Source of the DNA: Channallabes apus
Taxonomy: Eukaryota > Chordata > Actinopteri > Siluriformes > Clariidae
Length of the DNA: 64,000 nucleotides
Direction of reading: 5' to 3'
NCBI GenBank assembly: GCA_030522415.1
Contig: CM060107.1
Span: forward strand, 7,463,347-7,527,346
Shown here: piece after piece, positions 55,375-64,000 of the stretch
Layout of the letters: each line of letters starts with the position of its first letter
Position numbering within the stretch: position 1 is the stretch's first letter
Translations under genes and position numbers: made by a program
Notes under the pieces: generated by a model
What the model was told of the DNA's origin: nothing
What the model saw: the letters and a program-made list of their open reading frames with translations, nothing else
The model's database searches: none

Positions 55375-55620
55375 CCATGGTTTACCTGAAAAATTCTTGA
55401 AATTCTGAGAATATAAAAAATATGAAGGTGTAAAGCGAATGTGAATGGAAAGAAGGACCAGAGGGACCACCACACAAGAGAAGGAACGAACATCTGCTGA
55501 AATCATGAGAAAACTATTGAAAAAGGTGGTCAAAAGAAACCACATGAGGCAAGAGATGAGTAGTTTCTAGAGAAACCATATGAGAATGAACTGAACACTT
55601 AAATAAACCTTGAGATATCA
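55375..55620 (-). repeat. Inverted duplicate of 49310-49545
   Basis: On the minus strand this block repeats the order tttttcaatagttttctcat, gatttcagcagatgtt, ggtccctctggt and cattcacattcgctttacac seen on the plus strand at 49310-49545, roughly 80 percent similar by eye. The arms are about 6 kb apart and enclose the piggyBac-like and Tc1 elements. Confidence 0.7.
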
Positions 55621-55824
55621 GTTCAAAAGTGAGAGAAAAATATAAAATAAATAGTAAAGATGGACATTTCCATTCTTACTGATGAAGTGGTGGGTTTAAC
55701 AGGGCCAGTATTGCGTGGGGCTTAAGCAGACAAGCTTAGAGAAGCCTTTCTCATCTGGGCTTTGTGGCCGACAAAAAAACTGCTTAAGACACCGCTGCCC
55801 ATGTATCCCCATGCACATCCGTGG

Positions 55825-56066
55825 TTAGTGGGGTTCCTTCCTCCTGCTACTCCAGTTCCCTCCCACAGTACAAAAACATTAGGTTTAGGATTAGGCTAAT
55901 TGGCATTTCCAAATCATAGGATGAGGGTGAGAGTGTGAGTCTGTGGGTGCATATGTGCACTGTGATGGATTGACACCATGGCTGTACCTTGCATAGTACC
56001 CTGATGTCCCTGGGATAGGCTACAGGCCCTCATAATCCTTTAAAGGATAAGTGCTATAGAGTGAAA
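55825..56066 (+). mobile_element. SINE family A, diverged plus-strand copy
   Basis: Order of blocks ttccttcctcctgctactcc, agttccctcccacagtacaa, gtgatggattgacaccatgg and gggataggctacaggccctc, ending aaggataagtgctatagag. The tRNA-like head is mostly lost. Confidence 0.65.
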
Positions 56067-56070
56067 AGTT

Positions 56071-57531
56071 CCTGAGTCCCCTGCTATACTCACATATGAA
56101 TGCATGGCCACTACCAACTCCACCACCACCACCACCACCAAGTTTGCTGACAACACCATTGTGGTAGGCCTGATCACTGACAACAATGAGAAGGCCTACA
56201 CGGAGATTAAGAAAATGGAAAACTGGTGCAAGAGGAACAACCTCCTCCTAAATGTCAGTAAGACAAAGGAGTTGATTTCTAGGACTTAAGTACATAGCAG
56301 GAGAGGAGCTACCAGACCCCTGTCATCTACTTAGAGAGAATGCATAGCTTCTGGCACCTCTGTGTTCACATCACACACCTGTCATAGTCCTGTTACATCA
56401 ACACCATGGTGAAAAAGGCCTGGCAGCATCCCTACCATCTCACTTGAAAGAATTTAGACTGCTGTCCAAGGTGCTTAGAAACTTCTAATTATTCACCTTA
56501 CAGAGCGTCCTGACAGGAAACATCAAAACCTGTACAGGACAGATGAGCTAGACATGCAATCAGCTGAATTCATCATCTGCAGCAAGCTTCCTAACCTGCA
56601 CTTAATCTACAGCAAGCGTTGCTAGACCAAGGCCAGGAAGATCGTGAAGGACCTCAGCCACCCCAACAATAGACTGTTCTCTCTGTTGTGGTTAGGAAAG
56701 CGCATCCGCTCCCTGAAAGCCAACACAGAAAGACTGAGGAAGAGCTTCTTCCCATAGGATATTCAGGCTCTCAACCAGAACTCCACATAGGACTCAACTG
56801 CTTGGATATGTCTTTGTTTCCTTCACACCTGTATTGGAGCACACTAGATTTCTCCAGTGGTGTCAAAAGTATTTACATTCATTACTTGAGTAGAAGTATA
56901 GATACTAGGGTTCAAAAATACTTCTTTAGAAGTTGAAGTATCAACCCAAGCTTTTTACTTAAGTAAAAGTTTAAAAGTACTGGTTTCAAAAATACTTAAA
57001 GTATAAAAGTAAAAGTACCGTGAGGGGCGACAAAAGCATTAAGGTCTCGCTTTCTGATCATGCGGAGGGGGGGGGGGATTGTGCGTTGTGCGCGTTCTTA
57101 TCATGCGACCGGGGGGGTTGGCGTTCTGATCATAAAAATAGAGTAACGAGGCTATTTTTAAAATGTAAGGTAGAAAGTAGTAGAAAGTACAGATAATTGC
57201 TTAAAAATGTAAGGAGTAGAAGTAAAAAGTCGGCTGAAAAATAATTACTCCAGTAAAGTATAGATACCCAAAATGTCTACTTAAGTAAGGTAACGAAGTA
57301 TTTGTACTTCGTTACTTGAAACTTCTGGATTTCTCACCCACACTACTGCTAAATGCTACACATTTCTTGCTTCAAATTCAAGAAGGCTAACTCAACTCTC
57401 AAAAATGTTACTTTATTTTATACCTCACGTTTACTGTCATGTTTACATGTAAAATTTTACTATTGTATATTGTATATTGCACATTCTGCACATCTCATAT
57501 ACTGTAGCATATACATTTATGTTTAATTTCT
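56071..57531 (+). mobile_element. L2-like LINE fragment, split by a hAT MITE
   Basis: 5'-truncated copy related to 59305-61926. It starts within reverse transcriptase (LSPLLYS region), then a CAC-expanded linker and KFADNTIVVGLITDNNEKAY, then [18 protein letters not shown] at about 56225-56280. The FADD catalytic pair reads FADN. A later block matches SIYSKRC.TKARKI and LSHPNN...LFSLL (about 56605-56685). The 3' untranslated part continues on both sides of the hAT MITE (56855-57327) up to the SINE at 57532. Multiple frameshifts; dead. Confidence 0.8.
56855..57327. mobile_element. hAT MITE, copy 2, with perfect 8-bp target duplication
   Basis: Same family as 31422-31872: it begins CAGTGGTGTCAAAAGTATTT and ends cttgaaacttctg, flanked by gatttctc on both sides (56847-56854 and 57328-57335). 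473 bases, differing from copy 1 mainly by an indel around 57065-57130 and a short duplication of gtagaaagta. Confidence 0.93.
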
Positions 57532-57975
57532 TTTTTTTTTTTTATAATTTTTTTGGGTTTTTCCAATTTTCTCCTCAATTTAGTCATAGCCAGTTCCTCC
57601 CCTTCCCTGGGGGGCTCCCACATTAAGGCTACCGCTACCACTCAGTCGGGAGGGCGAAGATTATCCCGTGTTTCCTCCGAACCGCATGACATCAGCCGAC
57701 CGCATCTTTTCGAACTGCTTGCTCACGCACCATTAGGTGCGGAGTAACACACTCGGAGGAAAGCTAGCTACCTCACAGACGCTCCTGATTGGCTGTGGAG
57801 CCGTGATTAATGTGGGATTGCAAGTACCTCTCATCCCTCCCCCCTGAGAGAGCTCGGCCAATCAGCTCTCTCTGTGCCTCCGGCTGTGAGAGGAAAACAG
57901 CATCACCCGGGGTTCGAACCAGCGATCTCCGGATGATAGGGCGAGCACTTTACCACTGCGCCACTCGGAGGCTCG
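57532..57975 (-). mobile_element. tRNA-derived SINE, family B
   Basis: On the minus strand the head begins at 57975 with GAGCCTCCGAGTGGCGCAGT, with box A-like GCGCAGTGGTAAAGTGC and a perfect box B GGTTCGAACCC. The body has two CCAATCAG sites and ends in an A-rich tail, the poly-T at 57532-57543 on the plus strand. The flanking duplication tttatgtttaatttct is exact over 16 bases (57516-57531 and 57976-57991), so insertion is recent. Confidence 0.92.
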
Positions 57976-57991
57976 TTTATGTTTAATTTCT

Positions 57992-58388
57992 AATGCAACT
58001 TATTGTGTATGGTCAAATTAATTTATTTGAATTTTAATTTGTGTTTAAGGTTCTCACTTATAGCTTATTCTGTTTACAGCTTTATGTACATGATAATGCT
58101 AGTATCATAGCCTAGCTTAGCTTCCCTACCATGTTTGGCCATGGGGTAGCATGGCGTTCAAGTCGAACGTCCAGAAAGACAGAGAGAAATGCACTAAAGG
58201 CTTATGCAATACTTCTTTCTTTATTAACTTTCTTTATTTATTTATTTCTTTACTAAACTATGATTTTTCTTTCTTTTTCTTCATTTGCTCAATTAAGATA
58301 TTTGTTTCTTTCTTTCTACACGTCAGGGTCCTACTTAATGAAGATGTCTCTCCATGTCTGCTCTCTCTCTCTCACTCTCTTTCACACT

Positions 58389-58435
<47 letters not shown>

Positions 58436-59107
58436 TTTCCCTATGTATGCTCATAGGACTAATCAGCACAGTTTAGAATGAATGGTTAATGAATGAGGTG
58501 AATACTTTGAGTAAAAACTGCAGGTGGAGGTTTTGAGTCTGTGTGAGCATGTGTGCGTGTGCGTAGGTGCGTGACCTTGACTGGTAGGAGCAGCGAGACA
58601 TCGCAGAGTAAACAGATAAGGATGCGTGTGAAGGTTAATCTCTGTCATTCCTTGGCCGTGAAAAACACCAGTGCTTACACTCAAATTGAAATTCACACAC
58701 ACACACACACGGAATGACAGATTGGTCCTCTTCCCCTCTCAGTCTGAGAGAATGAAGTAGCTTATTCAGTAAAATTAACCAACCCCATCACTATGAAACA
58801 TATACTATGATATTAAATAAACACTATTATAAAAAAGTGTGTGTATTCTCACCTACACACTGAGCTTCATTTCAATTAGCCCATCGATTTCTGAGCGTTC
58901 TCTCTCCATAGCAGACAGCTCTGAGTGTAATCTGATCAATTCAGCTCTGTGTCTTTCTCTCCCTCTCTCTCTCTCTCCATCTGACTCTATGAGTCACGCG
59001 TTATTAGCAGCCCTGCATTATTTAGCAGCTGTTCATGTGAAGGAGAGCTTCATCAGTTTAGACAAACGAGTGCATAGATTGAAGTGATTTGATCATATGT
59101 GTTGTGC

Positions 59108-59138
<31 letters not shown>

Positions 59139-59304
59139 AGACTCAGTCTGCTCGATTCAATCAGTGTGTTGATTTTGAAATCATGGCACCATGCTGGTAT
59201 CAGGCGACTGTTCCCTCCTGAGAAGATGAAATCCATCAGAAAACACACCCTGTGCTGTTGGTGTCATTGTGGGCGGAGCCTTACTGAATTTTACTTACTG
59301 ATTC
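57992..59304. other. No gene seen; microsatellites
   Basis: The first bases continue L2-like 3' sequence. Then TTTC-rich sequence at about 58210-58310, (CA)n at 58392-58432 and 58694-58711, (CT)n near 58968-58978 and (GT)n at 59107-59136. No coding similarity. Confidence 0.6.
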
Positions 59305-59577
59305 CAAGATGGCGCCGGTGAGGTCGGCTGCCGTCACGACTGCTCCGACCACCTTTTCTTTGTTTTTGTTCTTTAAGGTAGTTTTCAGTGTTTTAAAATC
59401 GGCAAAATCACCACCATTGAGTACATTAGGTATGATAGAGACACTCTTGTTTCTATTGGTATACAATGTACTCGCAATTCGACGGTTTTAACTCCGGATC
59501 CGAGCTGGCCGAGTGAGATCCTGAGGAAGAACAATGGACGCGACGCGAAGCAACGGACCCGAGGGAAACGAGCCGGC

Positions 59578-60606
59578 GTGAGGAATAGGCTCAGAGCCCG
59601 TGCACACTGCACACCTCTGCCTAGCATCCTGCTCGCCAACGTCCAGTCACTGGAGAACAAACTCGATGACCTCAGGGCCAGGATAAAGTTCCAGAGAGAC
59701 ATTCGGGACTGCAACCTTCTCTGCTTCACCGAGACATGGCTGAACCCAGCGGTGCCAGACCACGCCATACAACCAGCCGAGTTCTTCTCGGTTCACCGCA
59801 TGGACAGGACGCGGGACTCGGGGAAATCAAGGGGAGGCGGCGTGTGCTTAATGGAGAACAACAGCTGGTGCAACAGCGCGAGCGTTGTTCCTCTTACACG
59901 CTCATGCACACCAAATCTGGAAATACTGTCCATCATGTGTCGTCCTTTTTATCTTCCATGGGAGTTCACATCGGTCATAATCAGCGCCGTTTACATCCCA
60001 CCACAAGCAGACACAGACACGGCCTTATGCGAGCTGCATGAGGTGCTCACACAGCACCAGACACAGCACCGGGACGCTGCGCTTATTGTGGCGGGGGACT
60101 TTAATAGTGCCAACCTCAAACGCGCAACGCCGAACTTTTATCAGCACATCACCTGCCCCACCAGGGGCGAAAGGACACTGGACCATTGTTATACAACGGT
60201 CAAGGACGGCTACAAAGCACAATCTCGTCCAGCGTTTGGTAAATCCGACCAGACCGCCATCTTCCTCATGCCAAAATATAAACAAAGGCTGAAACAGGAA
60301 GTTCCGGTTCAGAGGGAGGTCGCGCGCTGGACGGACCAATCGGTGGCCGCGTTACAGGACGCACTCGATGACGCAGACTGGGACATGTTCAGAAACAGCT
60401 CCGATGATGACGTCAGCGTGTTTACGGAAGCGGTTGTGGGATTTATTGGGAAGCTAGTAGACGATACGGTGGAGAAAAAGACTATCAGAACGTTTCCCAA
60501 CCAGAAGCCGTGGGTGGATAAAACCATCCGCGACGCTCTGAGATCTCGCACCGCTGCCTACAATCCTCAGAGCCTGCACAGACCAGCTAGCAACTGTGTT
60601 CACTGA
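59578..60606 (+). pseudogene. L2-like AP endonuclease, truncated
   Basis: This domain nicks genomic DNA to prime reverse transcription. Visible motifs in order are LLANVQSLENKLDDL (start of the APE fold), CFTETWLNP (metal-binding Glu), VYIPPQAD, IVAGDFNSANL (catalytic GDFN), LDHCYT and GKSDQTAIF. The last is normally SDH; the His reads Gln, removing a catalytic residue. The frame continues through [20 protein letters not shown] and then leaves homology at about 60572, where the connecting region to RT has been deleted; the next 30 bases end in a stop. ATG at 59578 is only the first in-frame Met; homology could extend upstream. Confidence 0.8.
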
Positions 60607-61330
60607 GATATTCAACATCTCCTTATCTCAGTCGGTGATCCCCACATGCTTCAAAGAGTCCATCATTGTTCCTGTCCCAAAGAAACCACATCCTGCTTCT
60701 CTCAATGACTATCGCCCTGTAGCCCTCACCTCAGTAGTGATGAAGTGCTTTGAACGCCTTATCAGAGATTTCATCATTTCTTCACTACCCGACACACTGG
60801 ACCCACTACAGTTTGCATACCGTCAGAACCGCTCCACAGACGATGCAATCTCTCATCTCCTCCACACATCACTCACTCACCTGGACACTAGGAAAGGGAA
60901 TTATGATAAAATGCTCTTCATCGACTACAGCTCTGCTTTTAATACCATAATTCCCTCCACACTCACCACCAAGCTGGAGCACCTGAGACTCAGCTCATCT
61001 ATATGTCAGTGGATCTCCAATTTTCTGACTGGCAGACCACAGGCAGTAAGGATGGGCGGACATGTCTCAGGCACACTCACTCTCAGCACTGGAGCCCCCC
61101 AGGGTTGTGTTCTGAGCCCCCTGCTGTACTCTTTGTACACCCACGACTGCGTGGCCACTACCAACTCCACCTCCATCATCAAGTTTGCTGACGACACCGT
61201 CGTGGTCGGACTGATCACCAACAATGATGAGTCGGACTACCTAGAGGAGATTGGAAATCTGGAGAACTGGTGCCAGAGGAACAATCTCCTCCTGAACGTC
61301 AGTAAGACAAAGGAGCTGATAGTGGACTTT
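60575..61330 (+). pseudogene. L2-like reverse transcriptase, internally deleted
   Basis: Copies element RNA into the nicked target. It begins abruptly at [20 protein letters not shown], so the first RT motifs are gone. It then keeps [45 protein letters not shown] (motif A with catalytic Asp), [16 protein letters not shown] (motif B), [10 protein letters not shown] at 61184 (catalytic FADD) and [17 protein letters not shown]. After VDF, at about 61330, the thumb region is deleted and the match resumes in another frame as [20 protein letters not shown]. The catalytic core is intact, but the protein cannot be complete. Confidence 0.85.
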
Positions 61331-61551
61331 GGGCTCTACAGAGGGTGGTGCGATCAGCCGAGCGCATCATCCGCACTGAGCTCCCTGACCTGCACTCGAT
61401 CTACAGCAAGCGGTGCTGGACTAAGGCCAGGAAGATCATGAAGGACCTCAGTCACCCCAGTAATGGACTGTTCTCTTTGTTGCGGTCTCTCAATCACACA
61501 ATCACACCTCCACACAGGACTAATAACATATTTTTAAGCTCACAACACTGA
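61331..61551 (+). pseudogene. L2-like reverse transcriptase C-terminal piece
   Basis: Reads [20 protein letters not shown] then [20 protein letters not shown] and GLFSLLRSLNHTITPP, the conserved C-terminal tail of this LINE group. It ends at 61551 before the 3' untranslated tail. The usual GRRYRS and FFP motifs are absent, so the end is altered as well. Confidence 0.75.
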
Positions 61552-61926
61552 CTGGACAATCATGGACACATTCATACACACTTGCACTAAATATTTATAC
61601 ATCTGGACAATTGCACATGTCACTTTCATTAGTCACCTTTCATGCATATTTGCACAACCACTGACACTTTAAATTCTATATACATATATACTCCCCCCCC
61701 GCCCTATATTTCTATATTTCTATATTTTGCAATATTTTATTATGCCCTTATTGTACAGTTAATTTTACTAGTTAAATTTATTTCTTTAGTATTTCCTTTT
61801 TATTGATTTATTATTATACACGCTTTTATTTTCTTTTTAAGGTCACTGGCGGTCGTGTAAGCATTTCACTGCATATTATACTGTGTATGACTGTGTATGT
61901 GACAAATAAAATTTGAATTAGAATTT

Positions 61927-62300
61927 TCATTCATTCATTCATTTTCTATACCGCTTAATCCTGTATTTAGGGTCGCGGGGAACCTGGAGCCTATCCCAGG
62001 AGACTTCGGGCACTAGGCGGGGTACATCCTGGACAGGGTGCCAATCCATCGCAGGGCACACACACATACACACACACACCCAATCACACACTACGGGCAA
62101 TTTAGGAACGCCAATTAGCCTAACCTGCATATCTTTGGACTGTGGGAGGAAACCGGAGTACCCGGAGGAAACCCACCAAGCACGGGGAGAACATGCAAAC
62201 TCCATGCCCACAGAGACGGGAATCGAGCCTGGCCAGGGAATCGAACCCAGACCCTGGAGGTGCAAGGCGACAGTGCTAACCACTACACCACCGCGCCGCC
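61927..62300 (-). mobile_element. SINE family A, full length, in the L2 tail
   Basis: The head at 62300 on the minus strand is GGCGGCGCGGTGGTGTAGTG with box A-like TAGTGGTTAGCACTG and box B GGTTCGATTCC; the tail is (ATTC)n at 61927-61941. The flanking duplication gaattagaattt is exact over 12 bases (61915-61926 and 62301-62312). It lies in the terminal AATT repeat of the L2 element. Confidence 0.93.
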
Positions 62301-62389
62301 GAATTAGAATTTGATTTTGAATTTGAATTTTCATTACGTGATCAGAGGTCATGTGACCATGAATCAAGGATCTTTTTTAAACAAGTTCT

Positions 62390-62860
62390 ATAACTATACC
62401 TGTTAGTGTTGTCTATTGCTATTAATGTTAGTGTTTTCCATTAGTGCTTGTGTTAATGTTCTCCATTAGTGCTTGTGTTAATATTCTCTATTAGTGCTAG
62501 TGATCTTGATTAGTGTTAGTGTTCTCCATTATGCTTGTGTTAGTGTTCTCACCAAGTGATAGTGTTCTCCATTAGTGCTAGTGTTAGTGTTTTCCAATAT
62601 TCTCCATTAATGTTCTCCATTAGTTTTAGTGTTCTCCATTAATGCTAGTGTTATCGATTAGTGTTAGTGTTCTACCTTAATGTTAGTGTTATCCATTAGT
62701 GCTAGTGTTTGTGTTCTCCAACAGTGTTAGTGTTCTCCAATAGTCTTGGTGTTATCCATTAGTGCTAGTGTTAATGTTCTTTATTTGTGTTTGTGTTAGT
62801 GTTCTCCTTTAGTGTTTGTGTTCCTCTTTTGTGCTAGTGTTAGTGTTCTCCATTATTGAG
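62390..62860. repeat. Degenerate minisatellite (ttagtgttctccattagtgc)
   Basis: About 470 bases made of variable combinations of gttagtgttctccattagtg and gctagtgttag, about 18-30 bases per unit. No coding similarity. Too irregular for an exact copy count. Confidence 0.8.
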
Positions 62861-63689
62861 TTGAGTCGGTCTCACCGGAAATTATGGAATAATCCCAGGA
62901 GGCCAATGTCAGAATGAGAGAACGTAGCGAAGTAGTCCAGTCGGTGTTAATCCTGATAGCAAGGAAAACCCGCAGGACACAGCCCTCGTTTGTCTCTCCG
63001 TAGACTCCGTAAACATATAAACAGCGCGCTGAATCTCCATAACACTCTCTCCTCGAGTGGGCCAGCTTTTATTTCCGGGTCATGTGACCACATGCGTCGC
63101 AATTTTCCCGTGCCAACCGGCAACGCAGTCTTGCGAGTGTTTGAGAGGAACCAATACACAGACTACAAACATAGGCACAAGAAACCATTCGGGGGATAAT
63201 TAATAAAGTGGACTGGAGTGGGCGGTCTAATAATATACCGTTCCCGACGTCCTTTCTGAACAGCATATCTGGCAGATGTAATTTTTGTTTTCAGCTACAC
63301 CTTTCCTAAGCTACCGTGTTGACAAAAAATGTCACATTTATATTTTGAATAAAAATGATAAATATCCTGCAATTTTGTACATTGTTTCTACATTTTTCCC
63401 CCCTGCAACACATTTTCCGTATTAACCATTTTTGACAAGAATTAAATATAATATAAAAATAAAATATATTGTTGTACAACCTACATTTTTTTTGTTATCC
63501 CTCTCTTTCGGTTTAACTGTGAGATTCTGGAAACACATAGACATTTAGCGGGAGCGGTCGGGTCGGGAAGAAATTTATTCTTAGCGGGCAGCGGGTGAAC
63601 AAAGAGTGATATTTAGCGGAAGCGGGTGGGTGCGGGATAAAACCTCACGGGAGCGGGCGGGAGCGGCTGGGCGGAGCTACGAGCATAAC
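62861..63689. other. Unclassified, partly GC-rich sequence
   Basis: 62870-63260 includes CpG-containing unique-looking sequence (cgggtcatgtgaccacatgc, ccaaccggcaacgcagtc). 63260-63530 is AT-rich. 63545-63670 repeats agcggga, gcgggcggg and gcgggtggg motifs, which could be the end of an unrecognised DNA transposon. I cannot assign a family. Confidence 0.45.
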
Positions 63690-64000
63690 GGGGCTCCGGT
63701 AGCCTCTGGTCCTCATTTGGCTGTTGTTGGGCTTCTGGCAGACTTTACAGGTTTTGATGAAATGCCATAGGTCCTTTCGCACGGAGGGCCACCAGACGTT
63801 TTCTAGTAGCTGCAGAAGGGTTTTTACCCACCCCCTGTGTCCGTCTGATGGATGTTGATGGTAATGGCGTAGGAATTGCTGGGTCATGGATTGCGGGATT
63901 ATCATCTGGAGTCTTTCTCCTTGCTTCACAGTATCTCTTCTATATAGCGCCCCCCAGTGATATACAAAGGAGCACTTCTGGCTTGGTTTTGTCCCAGGAT
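63690..64000 (-). pseudogene. Ty3/Gypsy-type integrase N-terminal fragment, at window edge
   Basis: On the minus strand, reading in from the right edge, GERLQMIIPQSMTQQFLRHY is followed by HQHPSDGHRGWVKTLLQLLE, then NVWWPSVRKDLWHFIKTCKV and CQKPN. This is the HHCC zinc-binding domain that opens Gypsy and related integrases (H-x-x-H ... C-x-x-C). Sequence upstream on this strand continues beyond 64000 in other frames, and downstream homology ends near 63690 in GC-rich repeats, so the element is cut at its 3' side. Confidence 0.75.

Larger units (their letters stand above)
59305..61926 (+). mobile_element. L2-like LINE, 5' end present, two internal deletions
   Basis: Begins near 59308 with aagatggcgccggtgaggtc, followed by a short 5' region, an AP endonuclease frame, a reverse transcriptase frame, and a 3' tail with gcatttcactgcatattata and gtatgtgacaaataaaattt. 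Protein content, gene order and tail fit the L2 group of fish LINEs; Rex1/Babar is an alternative. Two stretches are missing: between endonuclease and RT (near 60575) and between RT and the C-terminal end (near 61330). A SINE interrupts the tail at 61927. Confidence 0.85.
18205..64000 (+). other. Probable intron 1 of the KHDRBS gene (not closed in window)
   Basis: From the donor at 18205 onward I see no exon that continues the KHDRBS protein and no other host gene; everything recognised is repeat or mobile element. KHDRBS2 has very long introns in other vertebrates, so an intron longer than 45 kb is plausible. This is inference: the acceptor and exon 2 are outside the window or were missed. 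Confidence 0.5.

Noticed and set aside
59309..59491. Short frame beginning MAPVRSAAVTT as a host gene
   Set aside because: It is the 5' region of the L2-like element; it may be an element leader, but has no recognised domain.
18205..64000. Search for the second exon of the KHDRBS gene
   Set aside because: I saw no plus-strand segment continuing the QUA1 and KH-domain sequence with acceptor and donor sites, but short exons can be missed by eye, so absence is not proven.

Overview
This is vertebrate nuclear DNA, almost certainly from a ray-finned fish. The evidence is the mix of mobile elements (DIRS with tyrosine recombinase, BEL/Pao, RTE, L2-like LINEs, Tc1, hAT, piggyBac-like, several tRNA-derived SINEs), the very dense CA/GT and AT microsatellites, and one host exon with a vertebrate protein sequence. 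A catfish-like species is possible because the commonest SINE resembles the Mermaid type, but I cannot prove that from sequence alone. No bacterial or viral genome organisation is present.

Layout. 1-13488 is one BEL/Pao LTR retrotransposon on the minus strand that has been hit by at least five later insertions: an RTE 3' fragment (1510-2466), a near-complete DIRS element (3554-8793), an L2 3' tail (about 9455-12400) that itself holds a non-autonomous LTR element (9901-12302), and a SINE in the 5' LTR region (13086-13389). 13489-17640 holds old repeats (a TTAA-bounded MITE, a Tc1 relic, a SINE). 17640-18204 holds a CCAAT/GC-box promoter, a 5' leader and the first coding exon of a KHDRBS-family gene (best match KHDRBS2) with a consensus splice donor. 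From 18205 to the window end I see no further host exon, so this is most likely intron 1 of that gene, a gene known for very long introns.

The putative intron contains micro- and minisatellites (27-bp units at 22.7-23.4 kb, GACA-rich at 24.8-25.6 kb, 39-bp units at 26.9-28.0 kb, 36-bp units at 41.0-41.9 kb, others degenerate). It also contains a 6.2-kb hAT element with a perfect 8-bp target duplication (32942-39133) carrying a second, degenerate DIRS (34262-38807). Further elements are two copies of one hAT MITE with perfect 8-bp duplications, a piggyBac-like TTAA element (51001-53011), a Tc1 element (53855-55337), two L2-like LINE copies (56071-57531 and 59305-61926), a second SINE family (57532-57975) and a truncated Ty3/Gypsy integrase at the right edge.

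How they relate. Only the KHDRBS exon is a host gene. The mobile elements are mostly dead: the DIRS has intact gag and recombinase but a frameshift in the reverse transcriptase, and the Tc1, L2, Pao, RTE and hAT proteins are all broken. Nesting gives a relative order: Pao oldest in its stack, then L2, then the LTR element; hAT before its DIRS; L2 and the piggyBac-like element before their SINEs. The observations most worth a second look are the precise GTT-site DIRS insertion with a circle-junction internal region, the CRE plus TATA module kept in DIRS inverted repeats, the tandem 424-bp recombinase-derived array in the second DIRS, the decapeptide-repeat frame in the non-autonomous LTR element, and the array of about 27 CCAAT/ETS-containing units in intron 1 of the KHDRBS gene.
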